Positions 36,173-48,937 of a stretch of 64,000 nt of DNA are shown here, in pieces. The position numbers and the translations under genes are program-made. The stretch lies in the NCBI RefSeq assembly GCF_947623445.1, contig NC_135243.1, forward strand, positions 21,584,479-21,648,478, written 5' to 3'. The notes below the pieces were generated by a model that did not search any database, was not told the DNA's origin, and saw only the letters and a program-made list of their open reading frames with translations. The number at the start of each line of letters is the position of its first letter. Position 1 is the first letter of the stretch. The stretch comes from Clavelina lepadiformis (Eukaryota; Chordata; Ascidiacea; Aplousobranchia; Clavelinidae).

Positions 36173-39100
36173 TTCGATAAACTTTTAAATAACTTTTCTT
36201 AATACTGGTGACTTAACAACTAAGAAATATCAACAAACTGTGCTCATAAGTAATACGAACGTTATGGGACAATTTTCGCCTGTGCTTATGTCGGAAATTA
36301 GTTACAATTTTTTAGACGAGCTGCCATTGTTAATAGTTCAATTTTAAAAAGCAAATTTCCATAAACATTTCATTAATGCTAATCAACAAGCTGAAAACCT
36401 ATTGTGAAAAGGTTATCTAAAACAAGGAAGTGATATTAAAATAACCTTTATTTGGAAACCAGCTCGGCTTGGCAAGCTTAGCTATAATAAGAGTCTCTAA
36501 TAAAGGTCCATTTTACATCGAAACAGTGTCGGCTCGTCGGTTTCATATGAGAAAAAAAGGAGAGAAAATGAAAGAGAAGAGAAGGGGGAAAGAGAAAGGG
36601 CTGACGCTTAGTTAGGCTCATTCAAATTTTATATTATTTGTCCATTTTTAAATAAACGGATTGAATTTACTGACCAGAATAAATACATTCCCAGTTATTG
36701 TCTGAGTAGCAAGATATTTTCGATGGTATATATTGGTCTACTTAAGCATGGAACTTGCACACTCACTTTTTAAGTTGAAAGTGTTTTAAGCAGGGGATTG
36801 TAATAATGTTTCTCAGGAAAATAGCGTATGAATTCCTTTACACGATAAATAAAAGTTATTGGTAATATGTTGCCTAGTTCTTATTGTATAGTAGTTTGAA
36901 TCCTACGCACTGCACTGCTAGTCTATTGCTTTAAACTTTGCTTTGAATGCAAAATTACAAACGTAGCCATGTCGCAAATAGCACGCAAATTTTCACGTCA
37001 TTTGTCCGTTTTTATAGACAAGCTGACATTGTTAAAATTTAAATTTTAAAAAGCAAATTTCCGTAAACATTTCATTAATGCTAATCAACAAGCAGGGAGC
37101 CTATTCCCAAAAGATTATGTAATACAAGGAAGTAGCATTAAAATTACGCTTATTTGAAAGCAAATGCCGTTTGGCAAAACAAGCCATAATAAAGGTCTTT
37201 AATATAGGTTTATTTATACATCGAAATGTTATAGTGTTCCCGGAAATCCGACCTAGGTGTGAAACAAAATATTTTTAATATAAAAAATGGCCTTGTTCAT
37301 TTTGTAACGCAAACTAACTGCTGCAGAATTTATACCGTATGACCTAGAAAAACTAACGTGCTGTTACCTTCATCAATACGAGGCCTTTTTCTTGTCACCT
37401 ATGACCACTGTCGTATCGCACCAGCCCTTTCGATGACGTAAAAGCATCAAAAACGACAAACTGTATAGAGGAGGTTTACGAAAATTAAGGAAACGACGCT
37501 TTTCAAAATTATGTAATTTTATCTGGGAAACTGTACACCGTACAATGCTGAGGCAGCATTCACTCATAGCTATGGTTTCCTTTTAATTATTGTTATCCAC
37601 ATTTAGCTTTTATTATGCAGATAAACGTCCATCTCATGTTTCTTCGAAACCGAATTGAAATGACATCCTTGACGCAATCAATAATATCGCTATAGTCTGT
37701 ACCATTACACTAGAACTTTGAAAGGGGATGCATTTGTAGTCAGTAGTTGTTCATTTGTAAGCATCAGATGTGCTTGAGGGGATATTTATTTGCTACACTT
37801 ATGGTTCAAGGTGACGAGGTTATAGCTAGGGTGGTCCTGTCTACATTGAATAAATTGGCTGAATTAAATAAAATTAAATTGTTAACTTAAAACATTGTTA
37901 TATTTCATACCAAAAACCTCTCGAAAAACATTCTCTGTTTTGGCGAGAAAAGTCGATAGGCTAATAAACGAATAACACTAATAAACATATTTAAAACTGG
38001 AGAAGTTTTTCATTATTATTTAAAAACAACATAAACCTTAAACACAGTTTTTCAATATAACGACGGTTTTCAACGTTAAAACTCACAACTTGTTAAAAAA
38101 TTGCCGTTTGTAGAAAGGAGAATCGATGGCGTTCAATACGATTCCGTCAAATTAGAAAATTACCTCGTTGTCATGGTCACGTTTAAGTTTATTTGACGTC
38201 ATAGGATATTCGATGATGTCATTGAATGATAAAAGTTTATCTGGCAAATTTAGCAGTTCATCAGAAAGGGGATAATCGAAAAAGTTCCGGGAATTGGAGT
38301 CCGACTAGGCAGGCAAATATTATTTGAAATATCCCACGGAGATATATTTGTTGGTATGGTTTCTATAAATAAAGCATAAGTGTGTAGCGTATGAAATAAA
38401 TACAAGCAATAATTAGTCCACATTATTAGCATGTTATATAGAAGAACAAATACACAATTATGGTTTGAGATTTTTATGACAAAACGAATGAAGAACGAAC
38501 ATCTCTCACATTGGGCTGCAAAGCATCTGTTAATGGGGCTTGGACTCTTAACTACTTTATTTCTAAAAGCCGCTTTTATTCACTGTTTACAGCAACAGAT
38601 TCCACGTCATTTGAATATTACTGTATATGATTACTTCCTTGGCATCAATAGAATGGTCTGTAAAAACCAAAACTTCAGTTATTTTGTTAAAGTTTTCTAA
38701 ATTTGCATTAAAAGACATTTTTAATGGAAAATGAATAAAAAGTATCCAACAACTTTCTTTTTTTGCTTCTGGTGTTTTTTTGTCTATTTAAAATATCTTG
38801 AGTAAGACTAGGTGTTTTTGTTCAAAGCGGTCACTTTGTCACAGATTACAGCTTATTGTAACGCAGCCTATTGATCAAAACGGGTATCAATTCTCATGCT
38901 TATTTGGCCTTTTTCGAAAACAAGTTACGTGACGTCTGCGGTTTATAAGATAAAATACAAAAGCCGACAAACAAATGATAATTTAAAAATTAACAAATAT
39001 AACCGCAACGTTCCCACGCATTCTAATAGCTCTTTATCGCTACAAATTTACATTGCGGCGGTATCGCCGTGTTCTTTCGTGTTTAACTGCCACTGATTTA

Positions 39101-40435
39101 TTTCCTTAAAGCTATGCATTGTTGCCGAGCTTACCGCACGTGCTTTCATTAATCAAGTCACATCTGCTGCATCCTTTCTACATTTTACAAATTAAAGTTT
39201 ATTAAACGTCTGCTGGCCTTTCGAGAATCGCAATCTTTTGACTTATATTCATCAGTGAACTGTTTTCTTACTGTATCGCTTGTTATACAAACTTGAATTT
39301 GCTTTGGACTATACTGTTTCACCGTGCGGTTACTCTGCTGACAGAGAAGAACGCGCAACCTTAATGCATGGAGTCACTATACAGCTCCGCATGTCCGCAT
39401 TACATATATATTTGTGTATGACTAGCTCTCTTTTCTTTTATAACTTATTTCTTTATCTTTTTATAATCCTCTGTTTTTCCACAAAACCTTTTGTCTCCCA
39501 AAAATGTCATGCGACAAATGTTTAAACGCGTTGTGTGTTGTGTTTTGGGCTTTTTCTTTACTGTATTTGTTGAAGTTGTTGAGAATTTAGACGAGTTTGA
39601 AAATTTATGCACCTGGTAGTTTGTCCGATGCTTTTGACCAAAGGAACAGGTTCCATGAAAAATTAATTAAAAAAAATAATTCTTACTGGTTGTTCATCGC
39701 CCTTAAAGTTTTCATGAACTTTTTTCTTTCGCTTCCTGTTTTTGATATAAATGGACGTCACCCGTTGCGTGCAACCTAGCAAGTTTATTGAAAGATAAAC
39801 GATTTGATATAGCTGCAAAAGCAGAACATATAGGCTCGTCTGCGTTCGAAGTTGCCTAAAGCGGATTGTGTTGCTTTTTCAAATAATTATAAGTAAATTA
39901 TACTATGGAATAGAGAAGAGTATTGAACCAATATATTTCAAATATTCTTAATTGCCATCCAGTCTTCATAAATCAAACTTTGAAAACACAAACATTGCAA
40001 AAACAAGTTTGAATATGAGCAATATGAAACAGGATCGCTTGACGAATAAATGATGGCTATCTCCAAGCTTGTCACAGCAGTGAAAGGTCAAGCATTTTTC
40101 AATATTTGTTTAGCATTCGATTTCTGAAAATAGCTTGAGTAGGTCTTTCCAAGTATCAATAATACCGACGGGCATTGGTAAAGCGGGGAAATCCCTCAAC
40201 GCTTTTTTTCCTCTGCTTTAGCTTTGCAATATAGCTTTTGTCCTATCAGGGACTTGTCCCAGACGAAGACTGCTGCTAAAGAGAACAATGCAATTTTAGT
40301 GACTATGCTGCAATCCCAGATTTAAAGTCAAACTTCAGCGACAGATTTGGTTTTAAACATTTTATGAACTGCAGTGTATTTGTCTGTTTATTTTCCTTTG
40401 AGGTTTAGGTGTTTATTTTTGATGTTTCCATAATG
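36173..40435. other. Unit-C tail and gene-free region
   Basis: 36300-39430 matches the unit-B tail. 37025-37800 also matches the unit-A tail (14745-15035 joined to 15593-15670) and holds the empty site of the TTAA MITE. 36541-36600 is a purine-rich tract. 39430-40435 shows nothing recognisable. Confidence 0.45.
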
Positions 40436-40718
40436 ATTACACCCACGCGCGATTGCACCCAAGGAGTTGCATCCATGGAGTTTGCACCCACATTGGATTG
40501 CACTCAACGTCATCGAGTGCAACTCACCTGTTAGGCTAAATATGTTTTCATAAATCATTTAACTACTATACACGATACGTACGTAACGTATTTCCTTATG
40601 TATTGCAGTATACTTGCAGTCCCAGAGACCGAACGTGTGCAATTCTATATGGTTGCAAGTCCCTTTTGGTGCAATTCCGTGTTGGTGCAATCCGATGTGG
40701 TGGCAATGCCGTGGCCAT
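40436..40718. mobile_element. Foldback-like element 3 (motif-array ends)
   Basis: Left part: TTGCACCC-type motif repeated about five times every 14-17 bp (TTGCACCCAAGGAG, TTGCATCCATGGAG, TTTGCACCCACATTGGA). Right part: the inverse, GGTGCAAT, repeated about five times at the same spacing. ~280 bp with a short unrelated core. Exact ends and target duplication could not be fixed. Same architecture as the elements at 19784 and 32641, different motif. Confidence 0.6.
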
Positions 40719-41262
40719 CAAGTTTGACATGTCACTTTTCAATAATTACTTCATTAGCTGGGGTTTTTAGTAATGAAATGGTCACATGTGAAGATGGTTA
40801 TTACGCAAGTGGCTGATTTCATTTGAAAAAATGTTGAAAATGCTAAAACTAAAGCTTGAAATCGATTTTTGAAAATATCCAAGTTTTGCAATGTACTAAC
40901 CGCTGTAGCTGCCACTTTCACCAATCTTGTTGATGACTTTTTAAATTGTAAAATGTTTACAAAATTATCTGTTGTTTTCATTTAGGAAAACTCCATTTTG
41001 AACTGCTTTCAATCTTAGCACAGCATTCAAAGTGGAGGAGAAGCGTTTGCTTAAATCTGTTTCAAAATTTCAATTTATGAAATTGAAGATCACCGTGAAT
41101 GAAAAACTTATCCAAGACAAGGAATATAAACTATATTTAAGAAAAAAAGAAAAAACTTGAACGAGTGCAAAGACCTTGCAAGCATACATTGTATAAAACT
41201 GTGTTGTACTACTTGTATGCGAGTGTGAATTATCTTTTTGTCTGCGTTTCTTGTGCAAACAA
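40719..41262. other. 5' flank of IAP gene
   Basis: No coding similarity. It should hold the promoter and 5' UTR of the IAP gene; no TATA box stands out. Confidence 0.4.
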
Positions 41263-44200
41263 ATGTCTGATACCAGATTCCAGACGTCTGAAAACGCTAC
41301 TTCAATGAAAACAGGTCCCTTAAATCTCAGACAATCAATGTCAGGTAAGAAAAATGAGTTTAATTATTTTCAAGGTGAAGAAGATTAAGTAAAAAGGAAA
41401 TTTTTTTTCTTTTTAAACTGTTAAAATGTTTTTAACAGATAAACGGTTCAATGAAGAAACAAAAAATGTAGTAGCTGATGGCAGAAACTATGAACGCCAA
41501 AAAGACCCGCCAGGTATATTAGAAATTGCATACAAGGAACTAGCTAGCTTGTTGTATAGTCTCTAGTTGGTTTTACGTTACTGATTAACAATCAATTTAG
41601 CTGAACGATCACAAACAGAAAGACGCTTTCGCCTGGGAAACTAGATTGCACCATCGAGGCCTTTAAATTATATTTCCTCTTTAGTTTGTTGACACTAAAC
41701 AAAATGGGACACAACGACCTTCGTGACTCTCCCCGTTTTAATTGTAGTTCAAACAAAGTTTAAACCGGTTTATTTTCACAATGTCGCAAACGTTTCACTT
41801 AATTACCTGAGCGTAGATAACAGAAGTTACACCACCAGCACAAAGAGAACCTGCTGTATATACTGTAGGCAATATTTGACTTGCACTTTTAGTATTATTT
41901 GCAACGTCTGCATCAGCAAAACTTGTTGAATCAGTCTGTTGTTCTATTACCATCCATTCCGGCTTGTTTTTCACCTTTGACCTCCGCATTGCGTGACTGC
42001 TATTTGATAAAGATTACTTAAAACAGCTAATCAAAGTTATTTAACTAATGCGTTACAACACGACTAAACGGATATGCAAAATCAATTATACAGATGGTAT
42101 TTAATTTTTTAAAGTATACTGTAGTGAAGCTATCTACACGTCTAAGGACATATTATTCGGGTGTATATTGTATTGTTATTATATTTGGCAGGACAAAAGA
42201 GTGTTTATATCCTTCCGGGTGACGCCAATAAAGAAACGTACCGGCTAAGTACATTTAAGAAGTTTCCAGAATATACTCCAGTTAACCCCTGTCTTTTAGC
42301 GGCCCACGGCTTCCTCTACACCGGATATAAAGACAGAGTTAAATGTTTTAGGTGAGTATGACAACAATAGTATATTATAAGTGAAAATTGCCAATAAAAC
42401 CGCCATACACTGTGTTAAAAAGCAGAGCATTTTATACACAAAAACGTTTCAAAAGCAACTTTTATCTTGTTAAGCTGTGGCGCACAAGTTCAGGAATGGG
42501 AGCACGGAGATGATCCGAGATCATTGAAATGGCATCGACCCAACTGCCTTCTAGTGATGGGAAAAGATCACTTAAATGTCGCCATCAGTTGTCGCCCAGT
42601 GAATTTTCGCATAGAAGCACCAAGAGTGAAAACGGATAGCATTGACAGTGGGTACTCCTCAGCAACTTCATCCATATTTTCAAATGGGTCTTACTATGTG
42701 AGTGTTAAACTGTATAAGATGAATAAGTAAACTCACTACGCTTTTATAGCGTGTAAGATGCACTAACTAACAATGCCGTAATAACGTAACAATCACCACA
42801 TCCACGAGTATAGTTAAATCAGTCCAAAGAGTTTAAGGTACAAAGGCTGATATCGAAGGTGACAGAGAGCACATTAAGCACATCAGTTAATCGTATATTC
42901 AAGTTACGTCAAGCTTACATAAGAGTTTTACTTTTCTCAAGTTTCAGATGAATATATTTTGCACAAATTAAACGCTTATGACACTTATTAACAATATTTA
43001 TTTCAGATGACTAAGGAACAGGCCGTTACTAAAACTCAAGCGGATTTCCCAGGTAGCGTGACGTCATTTCCTTTAGTCTTATTGCACTCTTAAAGTTTTT
43101 TAGTTTCTCAGAGTTAAGAAGCTGGCGCAGTTGGTTATATTTTGGTTCATAATGAAATCTTTATTTTATGGCTTTCTGACATCCTTGTGTTATATGTGCA
43201 AGCGTGTGTGACTGGACGTTGTTTTTACAACGTTAATTGTTTAACGGAACACGCACACGTTTTAATTGTTTAATTAAATATAAGAGTAGGTCTAAGCTCA
43301 TAAACTATTGTGTAGGCCTACATGCAAGGTGGTAAAAAGAAAAAACCGTGTAACTTACAGTTATTGTAAATATGAACTAATTGTCTAATTAAAGTTACTC
43401 GTTTTCTGCTTAGGCCAAAAGATATTGGAAAACATGAACTCGTTTCAACTTAGCTGCAATAACGTCAGCTCTACAGCGACAACTGGTGGGCGCTCACCTG
43501 TTCAAACAGCCAATGCAATGGAAATGACAACATCTCATTTAGAGGTGCAATTATTTCGACTTAAATGTCTCTGTTTCCTGCGTCCTGATAGTAGGCTTAC
43601 AGTAAAAGTCTATTTAAGTATGTAAAAAATTCTTATTTGTCATGGAATTGCTGAAATTGTAAGAAACAATGATTCAAAAACCTTTAAAAATCAATACCTA
43701 TATTTATTCCACTAAAGTAACAGTTTTCAAATGATTTCAAAGGGTCTGGAACTAGCCAATATTATATCCAGTGAACATAAAGCTTTGATAACAATCCAAC
43801 TTGATCTCAAAAAAGAGAATGATAGAAGGTAATGAACCCAATTATATTGCCTATAAACATATAGCCTGTTATAAAAGTTGGACAGCATAAAACCAATTTT
43901 TTTTCATTTTATACGTGTGAAGTAAGACTTTCGACGAAGATTTTATTGGATATCAAGATCTCATTCGAAGATTTTATTGTTTGTCTTTTCAACTTTGGAA
44001 ATAATAATTCTAGTGGTTTTTTCAATTTTGTTCATCTGCAACATCTCCATGAGAATATAAGCTTGCCAACGTATTTCAATCACCGTTTCCTCCATTCTTA
44101 AATATACCTGTTGCCGTTTTCATAAAAAGCGAAAGGTTCTATATCTATAGCTAACAAAAACTTATATTTTTAGAAAGTCTTTTGAAACGTGGACTTCGAC

Positions 44201-46309
44201 GTATACGACTGTGACTCCCATGACCCTGGCAAAATCAGGCTTTTTCTATCTGGGCAACTTAGATCGAGTGCAGTGTTTCTCGTGCTCCGGAGTTCTTCGC
44301 AATTGGAGATCTGGAGATGACGTACCAACTGAACATCGACGTCATTTTCTCAAATGCAAGTAAGGACCTGCCAAATTTGCATTACTATGATGTCTTGGCA
44401 AGTGATGGATATGAAAGTATATTACAAATACTCTTACGTATTTTAGTTTTACTTTACAGATGCATTTCAGCCATACGTTTTACAAAGGTTTAATTAAATT
44501 GAAATTTCTTGCAGAATGTCTCAGAACATTGAAACCAGGAATGTGCCGTTGCCTCCACAAACAAGTGACTTTTTGGGTGATCCAGTATTTGGTTTGCCTG
44601 AGCCTCCAGATCCGAGTCCGGCAGAACTTGCTCAACTAAAAGTCCATTTTCCTTGCTTGAATCCCGTTAATCCTCATATGCGAAGAGAAGAAATGCGTCT
44701 TGACACTTTTGATCGAAGATGGCCAAGTGCAAAAGTGAAAGCCACCAAACAACAAATTGCAAAAGCCGGTTTCTTTTTTCTTGGTAAGACTTAAACATTT
44801 ACGAAAAAAGCTTAGATAAAATGCAAGTCACACAAAATTATTCAGGACATGTCAGGTAAAATAAGTTATTTGCTGTTCAGGTCAACGAGATCGTACGAAG
44901 TGCTGGTATTGCAATGGTGGATTGCAAAACTGGGATCCAAACGATGAACCGTGGACCGAGCATGCCAAATGGTTTCCTGGGTAGGTCAATTATGTTGTTA
45001 TATTGATATTTTTATGCTTATATGTTTATGTCGATATATGTTAATACATTGTTATTTTTTTGCTAAATTCAAAAAATTCTTTTACTGTTTTAACTAATTT
45101 TTCCGTCACCAAACTATCGACCGTCATCATCACAATATGGTTCATTTTTCAGGTGTGAGTTTGTTCTTCGCCGTAAAGGAATGCAATTCGTAAAGGACTT
45201 ATTCAACAAATATCCTAATCTACCTCGACCGGTATTACGGAATTCAAGATTTGACACTCGCACCGCTCGATTCCACTTTTCGGATCCGACTCCGGTTCTT
45301 CCACCTAGGTCAATCATGTGTGACCCACATCTTGTCCCTAGCGCTGGAGCCGTTCTCAGCGGAGCGTCGATGCCCGTTCTTTCATCCAGTTCTGTTGTTG
45401 TCGCAGATGAGATGATGCAACAACGAGAGCGTAACTTGGTCGACGTTGTGGTCAAAATGGGATTCAACAAACACACAGCGCAACGTTTAGTAAACGAGTG
45501 GGTGTTGTAACTACTGTAAGACTTTGCATTTAAACGCGCGATTGTTCCGCTCACTATGATATGTGCCATGCAGCACATTCATAAACTACGGTAACACCCA
45601 TTACATTTACAAAATATAGATAAGCTCAAACGTCTTCTTTTTGCAGAAGAAAATTCGACACGGGCGTGGGATTCACCAACGCTGAAGAACTGGTTGAGGT
45701 TTTACTCTCGACGCCAGACCTTCAGCCTGAATTAGATGAAGATTCATTGATGAATGCAACTTCACAGGAAGAGACTGCAAGTGATGGAGAATGCCATGGT
45801 GATGTAACAGGAACCAGTATGTCCGTACCTGAGCAGATTACGAAGCAAGTAACGACTGGAGGACGAAAGCAAGACAACAAAGATGCGACATCTTCCGCTG
45901 TTCACCAAGGATTTTTAAAGAGGAGAGATGACCACGATATTGACAGCACTATAACGAGCAGACATCTTAATAACCCTACATCAACTAAACTACTAAAATC
46001 TGGTAAATACTAAACAAACTCAGCTAATTTACGAAAGTAATTAATTACTCGTTTAAGCTGTGGAAACAATTTAAAGTTGGAAAAGTTAAAAACATCATCT
46101 TCTTTTCAGATCAAACGCAAAGACTTGCGGTAAAGCTAAAACAGTTGGAAAGAGCCAGGCAATGTAAGCTCTGCTATCAAAAGGTTGCAGTAACTCTCAT
46201 AACGCCGTGTGGACATTTAGCTCTTTGCCATGACTGTTCCTTACAAGCTACTCAATGCCCACTGTGCAAGCGGAAAGCAGAAAAACTAATACGGGCCTAC
46301 ATGGTATAG
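41263..46309 (+). CDS. Inhibitor of apoptosis protein, cIAP/XIAP-like (BIR x3, UBA, RING), ~755 aa
   Basis: Thirteen exons: 41263-41344, 41439-41513, 42192-42351, 42475-42697, 43007-43052, 43414-43544, 43743-43828, 44174-44359, 44515-44783, 44881-44980, 45153-45506, 45647-46002, 46110-46309. All phases match, giving 756 codons. BIR1 (~68-131), BIR2 (~268-329) and BIR3 (~387-455) carry CFSC, CFSC and CWYC; BIR2 and BIR3 fit CX2CX16HX6C. A UBA-like region spans ~536-595 ([15 protein letters not shown]). A C-terminal RING (CKLC...[11 protein letters not shown]...CPLC) makes it a ubiquitin ligase. BIR1 has Lys where the zinc-binding His belongs and is one residue short. No CARD was seen. It should restrain caspases and signal in innate immunity, acting in the cytoplasm. 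The start ATG and the weak acceptor of exon 7 are the least certain points. AATAAA lies at 46637-46642. Confidence 0.92.
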
Positions 46310-47143
46310 ATTCTATACCATACCGTAGGGTTGCCATAGGGTTGCCATAGGTTTTATAGAACATTGAAATGTTGTGGGCCTACCTGAGTGCAACAATTTG
46401 CAGGCCTAATGAAACGGAGGAAACTTTCGCATATTTTGCCACATGGGTAGTTAGAGCTGTATAGCTTGTAACTGCACACATTAATATTTTTCTTGCCCAA
46501 TTAAACTTCTCCATTCACTTCGAAAAGCGTCCGCGTCCGAAAAATTAGAATTATGGCGGGCCCCCTCGCTTTCAAAATCTGGTTAAAGTAAATATACCAG
46601 GTTTGAAAATGACTGAAGCAACCTTTACTTATAAACAATAAAATCTTGCTTCGGCTACGAACTCATTTAAGCTATTGCTCAACTTTATCGAGGCTAACAC
46701 ACTTTTGCAGAGAGTCAATGGGAATGCACAATCATTCCTTAAAAAAAGCTGGCTAGTTGTCAAAGTACGTACTGGACAATGCATCCTAAATGAGCTGTTT
46801 GAAGTATTTACTGAATTTTGTTCACTTTAGACTTTTTCAAATATACGTAAATGTAAATTTTAGAAAGGGCTACTTCATTGTAAGCATATGACTGTTAAAT
46901 ATAGGCGGTTAGGTTAGGAGAATGGACATGTAATATTTTAGCTAGAGTATTCAGGATTTAAATAAATTTATATTTAGCTTAGATTAGAACCTAGATTTAA
47001 TTTACTTACTTTGTTATAAGTTATAACAATAAGATTAGGTTAACAACAAACTACGTAAAATAGCTGTCAACGTACGATTTTACCCGGTCAAATAGTGACA
47101 GCTAAAGTTTACTATTTTTGCCAATGTCAATGTTTAAATTGAC
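46310..47143. other. IAP 3' UTR and intergenic
   Basis: Contains the likely IAP poly(A) signal at 46637. Nothing else recognised. Confidence 0.5.
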
Positions 47144-47335
47144 TTACTGATCATCGACGAACTCCTGCTTAACCGTCACTGCGTTCAAGACAACTTTTAT
47201 TGTCGACTGTGGTGTCGTTCCACCATAAGGCCGAACCTCATGGGTTAGGGGGAAGAGTATCGACATTAAGCATGAAAAACACAACAAGTAAATAATTATG
47301 TCGCCAATCACAACAAGTGCCTCCCTAATCATCAT
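47144..47335 (-). CDS. Unrecognised small membrane-protein frame, 63 aa
   Basis: ATG-started minus-strand frame: MMIREALVVIGDIIIYLLCF, then a further hydrophobic stretch, then a polar tail ending KQEFVDDQ and a stop. One predicted membrane helix (~8-30). It lies 108 bp downstream of the stop of another minus-strand frame at 47444, which could be a two-gene arrangement. Length and composition are plausible but no family is recognised. Confidence 0.25.
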   Translation of the reverse strand: MMIREALVVIGDIIIYLLCFSCLMSILFPLTHEVRPYGGTTPQSTIKVVLNAVTVKQEFVDDQ

Positions 47336-47443
47336 TGTTTCGGAAAGCAGTTGTGTATATCAGAGAGACAAATTTAAACGTTAAGTAACAGATTTTGGTA
47401 TTTTTGCAAATTAATAGGCGTTTGACAAAGAGATTTTTATTAT

Positions 47444-47684
47444 TTAATGACGACCTATTTTTGAATCAATACTCGTCATCATTGCCTGCTTTGAAGTCTT
47501 TAGTGTCGTGTACAGTTGTCTTGCAAAATAAAACAACTTTATGCTTAACCAAATGAATTCCAGGCCGTAGCTACATTTAAACAAATGAAGCACCTGCCAC
47601 CGTAAACGATTTCGATTCATCCATTGCACCAAATATGCATCGCACTTAGCATCGCTGTTCCCAACGAAGCATTTAGCGACGTGT
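47444..47684 (-). CDS. Unrecognised terminal exon candidate, ~80 codons
   Basis: An acceptor-like CCATCAG precedes an open minus-strand frame (HVAKCFVGNSDAKCDAYLVQ, WMNRNRLRWQ, LHLFKCSYGLEFIW) that ends at TAA, with AATAAAAA a few bases after the stop. It could be the last exon of a gene whose upstream exons I did not find, or a fortuitous frame. Confidence 0.25.
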
Positions 47685-48871
47685 CTGATGGATTACAACC
47701 GTCAAAGTTTATATTGATGATAGCAGTGTGGAACCAACATATTCACATTAATCTTTGCGGCGGTAAATCAATTACTTGACTTTTGCGCGGTGTTAATGTT
47801 AGTTTTGAATTCTTTTTAACAGAAATTTTATTTCCCATTCATCACACCTTCCTTTTTGTTTGAAAATAACTAAACCTGATAAATCTCCCTACACTGGAAT
47901 ATTCTAATCAGTCATCACACAAAACGCAGTGTATGCTTTTTATGATTTAACACTAATGTCCGGCAAACCTTTTCCAACACGATTTCCCTTGACGGATTTA
48001 ACTCAAAATTTTGACTTCCAAGTAAAACACTTATGTTTCTTCAAAAATAAATCAAAATTGACCAAATGTAATGTACAAAAAATTCCACGGCCGTGTGTTC
48101 TCTCACCTGGTAATCGTAAATTTCAGGTTCGAATCTTTCTTGAAAAATACAAAAAACTTTCCCCCACAACTACTCAGGTTAAATTAAGGTGGTTAGGCAA
48201 ATCGGGGTCGAGAAAAAAGGCTGGCCGCTCCATTTTCATTAATGCTGTTTACCCAAGATATATAAAGCCTTAAGTTGTATTTCGAGGCTTGAGAGAAAGC
48301 AAGTGTGTGACTCACCTTAAATTTTAACCACATATAAAGACAAGTTATATATAAAGCGATGACGTCATTTCTTGTCCCGGCTTTAATCGGAAACACGGAG
48401 CGATTTCACGTTCGGATGAAGATGTTCATGGAACCATCAATTGTTTGCTAATAACTGAACTTTATCGAATTGTTTCTCCCAAACGTAGATAAATATTACA
48501 ACTTGTTGAAAGTTAGGTTTTTTGGTGCAATTCCTAGTATAGTGAGAATAGTCCAGCGTTTAGTCACGAAGTTCGTTGTTTTCAAACCAGCAACAGGTTA
48601 TGATGAATTGGACAATCTCTGTCAAACCTGGGTTAAACGCGGTGCAGGAAGCTTTTCAACTCGACGGAGATTAATGTAAACTAGCCGGTTTCAAACTGCT
48701 GTCATCAACATGGTTTGACACTTTGTGTTCCATCACACACGTCGAGAACATTTTCACCGAAAACACGTGATGCGCAGTACAATGCATATTTGGTGTTATG
48801 TCATTGGTTTAATATGAAGGCGTTGTTTTACGTGGAACTTTACCATTGGTAGATATTGACAGAAAAATTTT
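47685..48871. other. Intergenic, with a possible SINE head at 48090-48135
   Basis: At about 48090-48135 a CGGCCGTGTG (degenerate A box) is followed by CTCACCTGGTAATCG and GGTTCGAATC (perfect B box), resembling the 3' half of a tRNA-Thr. It may be the head of a tRNA-derived SINE. The frame across this stretch does not look like protein. Nothing else seen. Confidence 0.3.
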
Positions 48872-48879
48872 TATAAAAG
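48872..48879 (+). promoter_or_regulatory. TATA box of secreted-peptide gene
   Basis: TATAAAAG lies 59-66 bases before the start codon at 48938, a normal distance for a short 5' UTR. Confidence 0.5.
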
Positions 48880-48937
48880 CAAATCTGTTTCTGAATTCAA
48901 CTCGCATGTTTGTGTTGATTTGGGGAGAAAACAACTT

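Noticed and set aside
36541-36600. Purine-rich tract as a possible regulatory site
   Set aside because: Simple low-complexity sequence with no supporting context.
47929-48273. 114-codon plus-strand frame
   Set aside because: It overlaps a tRNA-derived-looking stretch with a perfect B box, shows no protein features, and has no splice support.
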